Assembly: GCF_007829885.1 (NCBI RefSeq)
Contig: NZ_VIWW01000001.1
Coordinates: forward strand, 2,480,001 to 2,544,000
Direction: 5' to 3'
Origin: Streptomyces brevispora
GTDB taxonomy: Bacteria; Actinomycetota; Actinomycetes; Streptomycetales; Streptomycetaceae
DNA: 64,000 bases
The notes under the pieces were generated by a model. It did no database searches. It saw nothing but the letters and a program-made list of their open reading frames with translations, and was not told the DNA's origin. The position numbers and the translations under genes were made by a program. How positions within the stretch are numbered: position 1 is the stretch's first letter; every line of letters starts with the position of its first letter. Positions 1 through 8,503 of this stretch are shown here, one piece after another.

Positions 1-834
1 GCCGTCACCGACCAGGCCGGTTCCGCGGCCACCCCGGCCCGGGGCCGCGCGTTCGGCGCGGTGGAGGCACGCCAGGTCCGCTTCCACTACCCCAACAACA
101 CCGAGCCGGTTCTCCACGAGCTGTCGTTCACGGCGAACCCCGGGGAACTGCTGGTCATCACCGGCCCCAGCGGCGCGGGCAAGTCGACCCTGGCCGCCCT
201 GCTGCTGAGGTTCTACGACCCCGACGCCGGCAGCATCCGGCTGGACGGGGTGTCCGTGGATCAGCTGCCGCTGGCCTATCTCCGCCAGAACATCACGCTG
301 CTGCCCCAGGACACCCTCGTCCTGCACGACACCATCGAGGTGAACATCGGCTGCGGGCGGGACGGTGCCACCCACCAGGACGTCGTGGAGGCCGCGCGGG
401 CCGCCGACGCCGATGCCTTCATCCGGGCCCTCCCGGACGGTTACGACACCATCGTCTCCCCCGGCACCTCCCGGCTCTCCGGAGGACAGCTGCAACGTGT
501 CGCGATCGCCCGCGCCATGTTGCGCGACGCGCCCGTCCTGCTGCTCGACGAGCCCACCACCGGACTCGACACCCTGGCCGCGGAGCGCATCCTCACCCCG
601 CTGCGACGCCTCGCCGAAGGACGTACCACCATCGTGATCACGCACGATCTGTCGCTGGCCGCCGACGCCGACCGCATCCTGGTCCTGGACGGGGGACGGC
701 TGGTGCAGTCGGGTACGCACACCCAACTCCTCGGCCGCAGCGGCCTGTACGCCACCCTGTTCGACGCCCACCCCCGGCCGCACAACGGCACCGCGTACAC
801 CGCCGCCCGACCACCCGGGATGCACTGGCAGTAA
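1..834 (+). CDS. ABC exporter, ATP-binding C-terminal part (partial)
   Basis: The reading frame is open from the first base, so this is the 3' part of a longer gene. It encodes the nucleotide-binding domain of an ABC transporter: Walker A GPSGAGKST (near nt 163-189), Q-loop in LLPQDT, signature LSGGQLQR (near 475-498) and Walker B VLLLDEP followed by a D-loop. The switch region is the THDLS segment. The shape (Y-F-H-Y-P N-terminal strand, YDPDAGSIRLDG) is that of fused exporters in which a six-helix membrane domain precedes the ATPase. That domain would lie upstream of this window. The substrate cannot be inferred. Confidence 0.93.
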   Translation, partial: AVTDQAGSAATPARGRAFGAVEARQVRFHYPNNTEPVLHELSFTANPGELLVITGPSGAGKSTLAALLLRFYDPDAGSIRLDGVSVDQLPLAYLRQNITLLPQDTLVLHDTIEVNIGCGRDGATHQDVVEAARAADADAFIRALPDGYDTIVSPGTSRLSGGQLQRVAIARAMLRDAPVLLLDEPTTGLDTLAAERILTPLRRLAEGRTTIVITHDLSLAADADRILVLDGGRLVQSGTHTQLLGRSGLYATLFDAHPRPHNGTAYTAARPPGMHWQ

Positions 835-1029
835 CGGCGGCGGAGACCCGGCCATCCGCCAGGGCCTCACCGCACCCACGTAGCCGCCGTCCGCGGTGGG
901 CCCCGACTCGAACGTGCCGCGAAGGCTGTCGGCTCGTTCGCACAGGCCCACCAGTCCGTGATGCGCGCCGGGCGGCGAAAGCGCCGGCCGGGGCGCGGAG
1001 GTAACGGAAGTTCGCCCGTCAGGTCGTCA

Positions 1030-2085
1030 TCAGATGCGCACGCCGGCCAGGAAGGAACCGATGGTGCTCATCGACTCGTAGCGGACGTTGGCACCCGTGT
1101 ACGGGGCGTGGAGCACGGTGTTGTTGCCCGCGTAGAGCCCCACGTGCGTGTTGTTGTTGAAGAAGACCAGGTCGCCCGGCTTCAGCTGGCTCTGCCCGAC
1201 GCGGGTGCCCTGGTTGATCTGGGTGTACGTGGTGCGGGTGATCTGGACACCGGCCTGGGCGTAGGCCCACTGGGTCAGACCCGAGCAGTCGAACGAGTTG
1301 GGGCCGGTGGCCTGCCACTGGTACGGCTTGCCGATGCGCGTTTCGGCGGCCCGCAGGGCGGCGGCGCCGAGGGCGGACGCCGGAACCTCGTTGCCGAGCT
1401 CGACCCGGTCACCGGTGGTGCGGCTGGCGCGCACCTTCTCACCGGCGGCGCGACTGGCGGCCGCGGCGTCGTCACGCATCTGCTGGCGCTCGGCGGCGGT
1501 GAGGGTGTTGAGCACCCGCTGCGCCTCGGCGAGCCTGGCCTGCTGCTGCTTCTTCTTCTCACCGAGCGTCTTGCGGATGTCCGCGAGGTCACTCAGCTTG
1601 TCCTGGGCCTCCTTGCGCTCCTGCGCGAGGGTCCGCTGCTTCGCCTGGATCTTGGCCAGCGAATCGGACTGCCTGGCCGTCAACTGGTCCAGCGCGGAAG
1701 CCTGGTCGAGGAAGGTGTCCGGGTCCGAGGCGAGGAACAGCTGCACCGAGGGGTCGATGCCGCCGGAGCGGTACTGCGCGGCAGCGATCGAACCGAGGCC
1801 GGCGCGGAGCGCGTTGAGCTCCTGCTGACCACGCGCCGCCTTGTCCTGCAGCGCCCCTACCTGCTTCTCGAGCTTGTCCTGCTTCTCCTTGGCCCCGTTG
1901 TAGTACTCGGTGGCCACCTCGGCCTCGTGGTTGAGCTTGTCGACCTTCGCCTTGACCTCGCTCTTGGTCGGCTTGGGGTCGGCGTTGGCGGCCTGAGAGG
2001 ACAGGACCACGGCGGCAGCGGCGGTCACGGTGAGCACAGTCACTCGGGCGCGGCTCGGGTTCTTGGGACGACGGTGGGACGCCAC
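1030..2085 (-). CDS. Secreted NlpC/P60 peptidoglycan endopeptidase
   Basis: A 351-residue exported cell-wall hydrolase. The GTG start at 2085 has AAGGAG nine bases upstream; a longer in-frame start at 2238 would run through the leader and is rejected. Residues 1-35 form a signal peptide ending ANA. Residues 40-210 are charged coiled coil of the kind found in RipA/CwlO-type hydrolases. Residues 240-351 are the NlpC/P60 domain with Cys267 (DCSG), His314 (THVG) and His326 as the expected catalytic triad. It should cut D-Glu to meso-DAP stem peptides. The long 5' leader looks like a c-di-AMP riboswitch, which in Streptomyces is known to control cell-wall hydrolase genes. Confidence 0.95.
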   Translation of the reverse strand: MASHRRPKNPSRARVTVLTVTAAAAVVLSSQAANADPKPTKSEVKAKVDKLNHEAEVATEYYNGAKEKQDKLEKQVGALQDKAARGQQELNALRAGLGSIAAAQYRSGGIDPSVQLFLASDPDTFLDQASALDQLTARQSDSLAKIQAKQRTLAQERKEAQDKLSDLADIRKTLGEKKKQQQARLAEAQRVLNTLTAAERQQMRDDAAAASRAAGEKVRASRTTGDRVELGNEVPASALGAAALRAAETRIGKPYQWQATGPNSFDCSGLTQWAYAQAGVQITRTTYTQINQGTRVGQSQLKPGDLVFFNNNTHVGLYAGNNTVLHAPYTGANVRYESMSTIGSFLAGVRI

Positions 2086-2103
2086 GAAGGCGAGCTCCTT
2101 CTT

Positions 2104-2235
2104 CCTCGAGCCGCCTACCGGGCTAAGGGGGAACGTATCCCCGGCTCCGTACACGTCACGGACTCGGCGGTTCCTTCGCTGCCACCCCGGATGGGTGATC
2201 AACCGTGCGAAGGTTCGAAGGCCAACCTTAGTGAC
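2104..2235 (-). promoter_or_regulatory. Probable ydaO-type c-di-AMP riboswitch in hydrolase leader
   Basis: Between the upstream gene and the NlpC/P60 start the minus strand carries a long structured leader. Its 3' end reads CCCCTTAGCCCGGTAGGCGG just before the ribosome site. Further upstream it has GGTTGATCACCC, GGGGTGGCAGCGAAGGAACC and a GGGGATACGTTCCCC hairpin. The GGTAGGC end and GGGGTG box resemble the ydaO/yuaA class as found before actinobacterial cell-wall hydrolases. The match is by eye; a covariance search would settle it. Confidence 0.65.
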
Positions 2236-2465
2236 CATCTTGTAATCATTTCAATCTCAGCAGGGTTAATCCCTCCACACCAAGCACTTCTTTACCTCAC
2301 ATCGCACGTCGCGTGACGGCGACTTGACGGCCAGTGGCATAACGTCCGGCAAGTCGCGACAAATCTCACCAGGCGCACGAAAGCCGCTTCGGAAACAAGA
2401 GGGGCACAACGGGCGCCACCTCTGCCACCGTCCCCCAATTTCCCTTTGGCCTAAGGTCATTGCCC

Positions 2466-3104
2466 ATGACCGGACTTCCCTCGTACCTCAAGGCGACATC
2501 GGACGCCTACGACGCCATGGCCGTCGTCTACGCGGACTTCGTCCGTGACAGCCTCGATGCCCTCCCGCTGGACCGCGCGGTGCTGGCCGCCTTCGCCGAG
2601 CTCGCGCGGGCGAACGATGCCGGGCCGGTCGCCGAGCTGGGATGCGGCCCCGGATACCTCACGGCGCACCTGCGGAGCCTGGGACTGGACGCCTTCGGCA
2701 TCGACCTGTCACCGGTGATGATCGCTCTCGCCCGAGAGGCGTACCCGGAGCTGCGGTTCGAGGTCGGCTCGATGGACGCGCTGGACCTGGCCGACGGCGA
2801 ACTGGGCGGCATTGTGTCCTGGTACTCGGCCATCCACACCCCGCCGCAGGAACTGCCGCCCTACTTCACCGAGTTCCGTCGGCTCCTGCCCCCGGGCGGC
2901 GTCCTCCTGTTCGCTTTCTTCGAGGCCGGGGGCGGGCCGGTGACGGCCTTCGACCACAAGGTCACGACGGCCTACCGGTGGCCGATCGACGACCTCGCCG
3001 GACTGGCCCGGGACGCCGGGTTCGAGGAAGTCGGCCGGATGCTGCGCGAGCCCCTCGACGGGGAGCGGTTCCGCCGCGGGCACCTGCTGATGCGGGCACG
3101 GTAA
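2466..3104 (+). CDS. Class I SAM-dependent methyltransferase
   Basis: A 212-residue protein with the Rossmann-like methyltransferase fold. Motif I is AELGCGPG (57-63), followed by an acidic residue in GIDLSP that would hold the SAM ribose, then GSMDALDL and a LLPPGGVLLFAF motif. It has the length of the Methyltransf_25/11 group. The substrate is unknown. The ATG at 2466 has no Shine-Dalgarno sequence, and a TAAGGT box eight bases upstream suggests a leaderless transcript. A TTG two codons earlier is the alternative. It is a single gene with both neighbours on the other strand. Confidence 0.88.
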   Translation: MTGLPSYLKATSDAYDAMAVVYADFVRDSLDALPLDRAVLAAFAELARANDAGPVAELGCGPGYLTAHLRSLGLDAFGIDLSPVMIALAREAYPELRFEVGSMDALDLADGELGGIVSWYSAIHTPPQELPPYFTEFRRLLPPGGVLLFAFFEAGGGPVTAFDHKVTTAYRWPIDDLAGLARDAGFEEVGRMLREPLDGERFRRGHLLMRAR

Positions 3105-3175
3105 GGGACGCCCGAAGGCCCCTGGAGCAACGGCTCCGCGAACAGCTCCCGCCGGTTTCCGCCTCGGCGGTGGTC

Positions 3176-4021
3176 CTAGAGGTACTCCGCGTAAGCGTCC
3201 AGTGTCCGTAGTACCTCCGCCTCGCCCGCCGGAGGCAGTTGGAGCACGACCTCCTCGATTCCCAGGTCCGCGTAGTGCGCCAGCTTGCCCGTGCCCGGCA
3301 GGACCGCGTACGGGACCACCTGGAGGTCCTTCGGGTCGCGGCCCGCCGACTCCCAGGCGGTACGGAGCTTCGGCACGGACTCCGCCAGGCCGCGGCCGCC
3401 GATCGGGAGCCAGCCGTCCGCGTACTCCACGACGTGCGCGAACAGCTTCGGGCCCGCCGCTCCGCCGATCAGGGTGCGCGGGCCGACCACCGGGCCGCGG
3501 GGCTGCTGGAACGGCTTCGGGTAGGCGTGACTGGCCTGGACCGAGCCGAACTCGCCTTCGTAAGCGGTCGGTTCGTCGGACCAGAGGGCGCGCATCAGCG
3601 CCATGCGGTCACGGACGAGGTCGCGGCGGGTGCGCCAGTCCACGCCGTGGTCGGCGGCCTCCTCGACGTTCCAGCCGAAGCCGAGACCCAGCGTGAAGCG
3701 GCCGGCGGAGAGGTGGTCGAGGGTGGCGATCTGCTTGGCCAGGTCGATCGGGTCGTGCTGGGCGATCAGGGTGATGCCGGTGCCGAGCGCCAGGCGTTCG
3801 GTGACCGCGGCGGCCTGCGCGAGGGCCACGAAGGGATCCAGGGTGCGGCCGTACTCGGGCGGCAGCTCGCCGCCCGCCGGGTACGGGGTCTGCCTGCTCA
3901 CCGGGATATGGGTGTGCTCCGGGAGGTAGAGCCCGGCGAATCCCCGCTGCTCCAGCTGGCGCGCGAGGCGCACCGGTGTGATCGTCTCGTCGGTGAGGAA
4001 GATCGTTGTGGCGATCCGCAT
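3176..4021 (-). CDS. LLM-class F420-dependent oxidoreductase
   Basis: A 281-residue luciferase-like TIM-barrel protein. Visible family marks are the N-terminal FLTDETITPV strand, the LYLPEHTHIP loop, TLDHLSAGRFTLGLGFGWN (the F420/FMN-binding bulge region) and the C-terminal GADGWLP-type strand (YADGWLPIGG). This is the pattern of the TIGR03619-type F420 enzymes common in actinobacteria. The start has GGAGG nine bases upstream. It is not linked to the LLM genes at 10.6 and 12.6 kb and lacks the operator found there. The substrate is unknown. Confidence 0.9.
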   Translation of the reverse strand: MRIATTIFLTDETITPVRLARQLEQRGFAGLYLPEHTHIPVSRQTPYPAGGELPPEYGRTLDPFVALAQAAAVTERLALGTGITLIAQHDPIDLAKQIATLDHLSAGRFTLGLGFGWNVEEAADHGVDWRTRRDLVRDRMALMRALWSDEPTAYEGEFGSVQASHAYPKPFQQPRGPVVGPRTLIGGAAGPKLFAHVVEYADGWLPIGGRGLAESVPKLRTAWESAGRDPKDLQVVPYAVLPGTGKLAHYADLGIEEVVLQLPPAGEAEVLRTLDAYAEYL

Positions 4022-4140
4022 ACGAGGACACCTCCGTCGTTGTCTGGTGACCGCCCCAACGTATGCCGTCCGGTGCGCAATTCCGAGCCTCCGACGCCTG
4101 TCCCGCTCCGGGTGCGATTGCTCGTGGGCGCGGCGCCCCT

Positions 4141-4174
4141 CGCGCCCCGTCCCGGCCCGCCGGGACGGGGCGCG
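4141..4174 (-). terminator. Hairpin terminator after the secreted-protein gene
   Basis: A perfect 15-bp GC-rich stem (4141-4155 with 4160-4174) around a CCCG loop lies just downstream of the stop of the minus-strand gene at 4191. Confidence 0.75.
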
Positions 4175-4190
4175 TGCGGGGCGAGAGGCC

Positions 4191-5003
4191 CTACGGCAGC
4201 CGTGCGGCGTGCAGCGTGGGCTTCGCCAGGCTCATGACCGCCCCCGGTGACGCGACCTGCATGGTGTTCGCGGTGCCCTGGTAGAACCAGCGCCAACTGC
4301 CGGAAGCGGACGCGTCGACGGTGACGCCGACCTTGCCCGCGCTGTTCGTCCTCACGGTCTTCACCGTCGCGTACGAGGCGGCTCCGGCCTTCTTGAACTG
4401 GAGCTTGAGACTCTGACCGCCGTAGCCGCGGTACTTCAGCGCCTCCCAGTCGGCCCGTGCCAGCGCGCCGGTCACCTTGACCTGTCTGCTGTCACTGAAG
4501 GGGTTGGGGCGGGTGGCGGTCGCCGTCAGCGTCGCGGCGCGCTTGAACTTGAACGGGGCGGCCCGGTCGAAGATCCAGTAATCCCCGTCGTTCGCCTGGA
4601 CGTTGCCCCACGCGGCCCACTCACCGGCGGTGAGGTTGGCGTCGGTGTCGCTGTACCAGGGGAACGCGTGCGGGTCGAAGCGCATCGTCGCCGTGCACTC
4701 CGAGGTGGTGTGGCTCAGCTTCCTGCAACTGGTCCCGATCAAGTCGACCGGGCCGCTCGCGTTGGAACCGGTACCGCTCACGTCGATGTGCCGCAGCTTC
4801 TTGACGCCCGAGTTGTCCTTGATCGTCAGCTTGACCGGGAAGGTCACCGTCTTGCTGATGCCGACGATGACGCTCTTGCCGTTGTTGGTCACGCCCTTGG
4901 TGATACGGATGTCGCCCCGGCCCTCGGCCTGCGCCGACGACGACCCCAGCACGGTCATGACCACCGCGGTGGCCACCGTGCCCCACAGCACATGTCTTCG
5001 CAT
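4191..5003 (-). CDS. Secreted protein of unknown function, Ig-like
   Basis: A 270-residue exported protein. The ATG at 5003 has AGGAGG close upstream; longer in-frame starts add unlikely sequence. Residues 1-26 are a signal peptide (MRRHVLWG..., cleavage after AQA). The mature part is rich in beta-forming residues, Thr and Lys. It shows two halves: a first domain ending at a disulfide-capable pair (GTSCRKL / SECTATM) and a second with GYGGQSLKLQFKK, TVKTVRTNSAGKVGVTV and GSWRWFYQGT, typical of Ig-like or big-bacterial-Ig wall-associated domains. I do not recognise a specific family. Confidence 0.8.
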   Translation of the reverse strand: MRRHVLWGTVATAVVMTVLGSSSAQAEGRGDIRITKGVTNNGKSVIVGISKTVTFPVKLTIKDNSGVKKLRHIDVSGTGSNASGPVDLIGTSCRKLSHTTSECTATMRFDPHAFPWYSDTDANLTAGEWAAWGNVQANDGDYWIFDRAAPFKFKRAATLTATATRPNPFSDSRQVKVTGALARADWEALKYRGYGGQSLKLQFKKAGAASYATVKTVRTNSAGKVGVTVDASASGSWRWFYQGTANTMQVASPGAVMSLAKPTLHAARLP

Positions 5004-5157
5004 GTCCCCTCCTTCTCGCCATCCGCACCAGGTGCGGTCGCGGATGCGTCGGCACAGCGTAGAGGCCGTGTCCGGCACGTCGGCACGGATTCCTGCCGGC
5101 CGTGTGCGGGAGCGGTGAGCGCAGGCCGTCTGGTCCCGCCACGTCGGCGCTGCCATC

Positions 5158-5801
5158 ATGCGAGATGTGACTCAACTCGACGGGGCCGTGGCCGCGTTGG
5201 TGAGTGCGGCGGGTGTGTACGGGGTGCTGGCCGTCCTGTGGGTGGCGCGGAGCCGGTCCGACCGGGCGGCTGCCGCCTCGCTCGGCCGCGTGGACATCGA
5301 TCCGTACCATGCCGTCGCCACGGCGGGTCAACCGTACGACGCCGACGAGCACGCGGCGGCGGTGCTGCTGCTCGCCGGGCGCCTGCGGATAGGCGCCGAC
5401 GGGCAGTTGAGCGTGGCGGACGACGGCGGCACCGGGGCCGGTGCCGGTGCCGTTGTCGACCACCCCGTCGCCGCGGCCCTCCAGGACGGCCTGCCAGGAC
5501 CTGATCCGCTCGAGGGGCCCCGGGTGAGGTGCTTCGTTCGGATCAGGCCGTGCTCTCGCGCACCCTGCTCCACGCCGCCTTCGGTGTGTATGGGGAGGCC
5601 GCCGTCCTGGGCTTTGCCTTCACCGAGGCGGACCGCAGGTCCGTGCTGTCCCAACTGGCCTCGGCGGTGTACCGGAGCGGTCCGCCCGCCGGGGTGAGGC
5701 CGAGGGCGGCCAGCTCCGACTGCGGATCGGTGGTGCGGCTGAACAGGCCGCCCGCCGAGACCGCCCCGTTGCGCTGGAACCCCATGGCCGTCGGGAGCTG
5801 A
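5158..5801 (+). pseudogene. Frameshifted membrane-anchored protein (TIGR04222-like)
   Basis: An ATG at 5158 opens a protein with an N-terminal membrane helix (GVYGVLAVLWVAR), then VDIDPYHAVATAGQPYDADEHAAAVLLL, which recalls the TIGR04222-type membrane proteins of Streptomyces. After a DPLEG motif near nt 5517 the frame degenerates into Pro/Arg/Cys-rich sequence and stops at 5697. A sensible continuation (VLRSDQAVLSRTLLHAAFG) sits in another frame, up to 5801. A single missing base near 5515-5528 would explain this. The 3' part overlaps the convergent DUF4157 gene, so the true end is uncertain. It could also be an assembly error. Confidence 0.5.
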
Positions 5802-6838
5802 GCCGTGGCGTAGAAGTAGGCCTCGCCGCTGATGCTGAACGATCCCCTCGTGGTGTCGTGGACCTGGCCGGCGTTCCTGATCAGCGAGGTCATGCCGAAG
5901 GTGTCGTGCCCCCCGTCGTGGATGGAGCCGTCCGCGTCGACCTGCCACAACTCCCAGTACTGGAGCTCGCTCCCGTTGACCGTGCCGCCGGTCTGCACGT
6001 AGGCGTCCAGCCCCGGCCCGTCGATCGGGGACCAGCCCTGGCCGGTGTGCCGCTCCACGGCGAATCTCCTGGTCACCTTCTGGATGAGCACCCCCTGCTG
6101 CGGGTTGGTGATCTCCCATTCCCGCACCCGGGAGAAGTTGCCACAGACGCCTTCCTCGTTCTCGCCGCTCTGGACGGCGGCGCCGATGGCCGGTGCGGGC
6201 CCGGTGGCAGACGGAGCCCGCTGGACGGCGGCGTGGTCGTGTGCCGTGCCCCCGCTGCTGCGCTGCGCCTCGGCCCGGGTGGTGTCGCGCGGCCGCGGGG
6301 CGGCCATGACCCGGTGCGCGTTGGCCTCCGCGGCCCGCTCGAAACGGTCGGCGGGGTCCGACACCTTCAGCCCGGTCCCGTCGTCCGTTCCCGCGACCGG
6401 CCCCGAACGCTGCTGGACCACATGGGTCAGTTCGTGGGCGAGGGTGTGCTCGTCGGTCTTCGCAGCACCCAGAACGACGTGATTGCCGGACGTGTACGCG
6501 CGGGCGCCGATCTCTGCGGCGGAGCGCTGGGCGGTGGCGTCCGTGTGCAGCCGGACGTCGGAGAAGTCCGTGCCGAACCTGGCCTCCATGTCCTCGCGCA
6601 CCGGCTGTTCGAGCGGGCGGCCCGTCGTGCCCAGCACATCGCGCACCGCCGACCTCTGCACGGGACGGTTCGCGAGCATCCGTGCGACGGCCGCGTTCCC
6701 CACGGTTCGCTGCAGTGCCGCTGTCCGCGCCTCGGATCCCGGTTCCGCGACCGAACCGGGAGGCCGGTCCGACTCCTGGTCCCGCGGGCGTGGACGGTGG
6801 GCTCGGGTGGTGCGCCGTTCCTGCTCGTGCTCGGGCAT
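5543..6838 (-). CDS. DUF4157 (eCIS-core) domain protein with novel C-terminal domain
   Basis: A 431-residue protein starting at the ATG at 6838 (GGAGG four bases upstream). Residues 35-146 are a DUF4157/eCIS-core domain: LQRTVGNAAVARML, ARFGTDFSDVRLHTD, ARAYTSGNHVVLG and the zincin-like HTLAHELTHVVQQ with HELTH at 135-139. This domain is known to mark cargo of extracellular contractile injection systems and other secreted polymorphic proteins. A Gln/Ala-rich linker follows. Residues about 230-400 form a beta-rich domain (WEITNPQQGVLIQKVTRRF, YWELWQVDADGSIHDGGHDTF, FSISGEAYFYATAQLP) that I do not recognise. No sheath, tube or baseplate gene is in the window. Confidence 0.85.
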   Translation of the reverse strand: MPEHEQERRTTRAHRPRPRDQESDRPPGSVAEPGSEARTAALQRTVGNAAVARMLANRPVQRSAVRDVLGTTGRPLEQPVREDMEARFGTDFSDVRLHTDATAQRSAAEIGARAYTSGNHVVLGAAKTDEHTLAHELTHVVQQRSGPVAGTDDGTGLKVSDPADRFERAAEANAHRVMAAPRPRDTTRAEAQRSSGGTAHDHAAVQRAPSATGPAPAIGAAVQSGENEEGVCGNFSRVREWEITNPQQGVLIQKVTRRFAVERHTGQGWSPIDGPGLDAYVQTGGTVNGSELQYWELWQVDADGSIHDGGHDTFGMTSLIRNAGQVHDTTRGSFSISGEAYFYATAQLPTAMGFQRNGAVSAGGLFSRTTDPQSELAALGLTPAGGPLRYTAEASWDSTDLRSASVKAKPRTAASPYTPKAAWSRVRESTA

Positions 6839-6962
6839 GGGGCCTCCAGCCATCAGTCCGTCCGGTCCCCTTGATACCGCGTCGCGCCCGGTCGGCCCAT
6901 GGGCGCCGGGGACGGTCCTGGGGCACCCTCGCTGCACTCCCGGGCCGCACTCCCGGGGCGCT

Positions 6963-7006
6963 CGCCACTCCGGCCGGCCGGACCTGTTCGGCCGGCCGGA
7001 GTGGCG
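6963..7006 (-). terminator. Strong hairpin terminator of the ALDH/aminoacylase operon
   Basis: A perfect 18-bp stem (6963-6980 with 6989-7006) with an 8-base loop lies 34 bases beyond the aldehyde dehydrogenase stop codon. Confidence 0.8.
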
Positions 7007-7039
7007 CGGGCGGACGGCCGCCCGGAAGGACCGGCCGCC

Positions 7040-8503
7040 TCAGCCCGGCCAGACGATCGCCTGGAGTTCGCTGTACGCGTGCAGGGCGTACGAGCCGACG
7101 TCGCGTCCGACACCGCTCCGCTTGAACCCGCCGAACGGGGCCTCCATGTTCCGGCCGATGGTGTTCACGCCGACCCCGCCCGCCCGCAGTCTGCGGGCGA
7201 CGCGGAAGGCGCGGGCCACATCGCCGGACCAGACGTAGTCGATCAGTCCGTAGTCGCTGTCGTTGGCCAGCGCGATGCCCTCCTCCTCGTCGTCGAAGGG
7301 GACGACCACCACGACCGGGCCGAAGATCTCCTCCCGCACCACCCGCATGTCCGGCGTGCAGTCGGCCAGCAGGGTGGGGGCGACGTAGAAGCCGCGGCCG
7401 GTCGGGGCGGGGCGTTCGCCACCCGTGACGACCCGGGCCCCCTCCTTGCGGCCCAGTTCGACGTACGACTCGACGCGGTCGCGGTGGGCGGCGGAGATGA
7501 CCGGGCCGACCACCGTGCCCTTCGCCGTCGGATCGCCGACCGTCAGCTGCCCGGCGTACACCGTGAGCTTCTCGATCAGGGCGTCGTGGACGGCCCGTTG
7601 GACCAGGACGCGGGTCGGAGCCGTACAGATCTGACCGCTGTAGAACGAGAACGTGGTGCCGATGCCCGCCACCGCCGAGTCGAGGTCGGCGTCGTCGAGC
7701 ACGACGGCGGCGCCCTTCCCGCCCAGCTCCATCAACTGCCGCTTCATGGACCGGCCGCAGACCTCGGCGATGCGCCGGCCGACGGACGTGGAGCCGGTGA
7801 AGCTGACCATGTCGACATCGGGCGAGTCCACGGCGGCCTCACCCGCTTCGGCCCCCGAACCGCTGACGACGTTGACGACACCCGCCGGCACGCCCGCCTC
7901 CGCGAGCGCCTCGGCCATCCGGAAGACGGAGAGCGGGTCCTGCGGTGCGGGTTTCACGACGACCGTGTTGCCCATCGCGAGCGCGGGGGCGATCTTGCCG
8001 GCCGGGTTGGCCCAGGGGTTGTTGTACGAGGTGACGCAGGTGACGACGCCCACGGGCTGGCGGACGGCGAGCGCCCCGAAGATCCCGGCCCGGCCCATCG
8101 GCCCGGCCTCGTTGATCTGCGGCGGGACCGCCTCCTCCACCGGTTCCAGCGCGCCCTTCGCGTACCGCCGGAACCGGGCGGCGCCGACGGCCACCTGCAT
8201 CCCGCGCGCGGTCGCGGTGGTGGCGCCGCTCTCCGCCTGGGCGAGGGCGGCGTTGGCCGTGAAGTCCCGTTGCATCAGGTCGGCGGCGCGGTCGAGGATC
8301 GCGGCGCGCTCCTCGGGGCGGGTGCGGGACCAGGTGGCGAAGGCCTCGCGGGCCGCGGCGGCCGCCTCGTACACCTGCGCGCGGCTCGCCTCGGGGGCGA
8401 GACCGACGACCTCCTCGGTCGCCGGGTCGATCACCTCGTAGTGACCGCTCGCGGGCTCGGTCCACTCGCCGCCGATGAAGAGGCGCTGGGGTGTCGTGGT
8501 CAT
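7040..8503 (-). CDS. Aldehyde dehydrogenase family protein
   Basis: A 487-residue NAD(P)-dependent aldehyde dehydrogenase of full length. Catalytic features are present: Asn162 in the YNNPW segment, Glu259 in MELGGK, Cys293 in SGQICTAPT, the FTGST nucleotide loop (235-239) and EIFGPV near the C-terminus. The start codon overlaps the stop of the upstream aminoacylase gene (ATGA, 8500-8503), so the two are translationally coupled. With an amidohydrolase upstream, it probably oxidises an aldehyde in a small catabolic pathway. The substrate is not readable from sequence. Confidence 0.95.
   Translation of the reverse strand: MTTTPQRLFIGGEWTEPASGHYEVIDPATEEVVGLAPEASRAQVYEAAAAAREAFATWSRTRPEERAAILDRAADLMQRDFTANAALAQAESGATTATARGMQVAVGAARFRRYAKGALEPVEEAVPPQINEAGPMGRAGIFGALAVRQPVGVVTCVTSYNNPWANPAGKIAPALAMGNTVVVKPAPQDPLSVFRMAEALAEAGVPAGVVNVVSGSGAEAGEAAVDSPDVDMVSFTGSTSVGRRIAEVCGRSMKRQLMELGGKGAAVVLDDADLDSAVAGIGTTFSFYSGQICTAPTRVLVQRAVHDALIEKLTVYAGQLTVGDPTAKGTVVGPVISAAHRDRVESYVELGRKEGARVVTGGERPAPTGRGFYVAPTLLADCTPDMRVVREEIFGPVVVVVPFDDEEEGIALANDSDYGLIDYVWSGDVARAFRVARRLRAGGVGVNTIGRNMEAPFGGFKRSGVGRDVGSYALHAYSELQAIVWPG

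Noticed and set aside
2086..2238. Longer start of the NlpC/P60 gene at 2238
   Set aside because: The extra codons overlap the structured leader, have no signal-peptide logic and lack a ribosome site; GTG 2085 has AAGGAG and starts the signal peptide.
5515..5528. Programmed -1 ribosomal frameshift in the gene at 5158
   Set aside because: The GGGGCCCC run does not give a standard slippery heptamer in the right phase, and no conserved downstream structure is evident.
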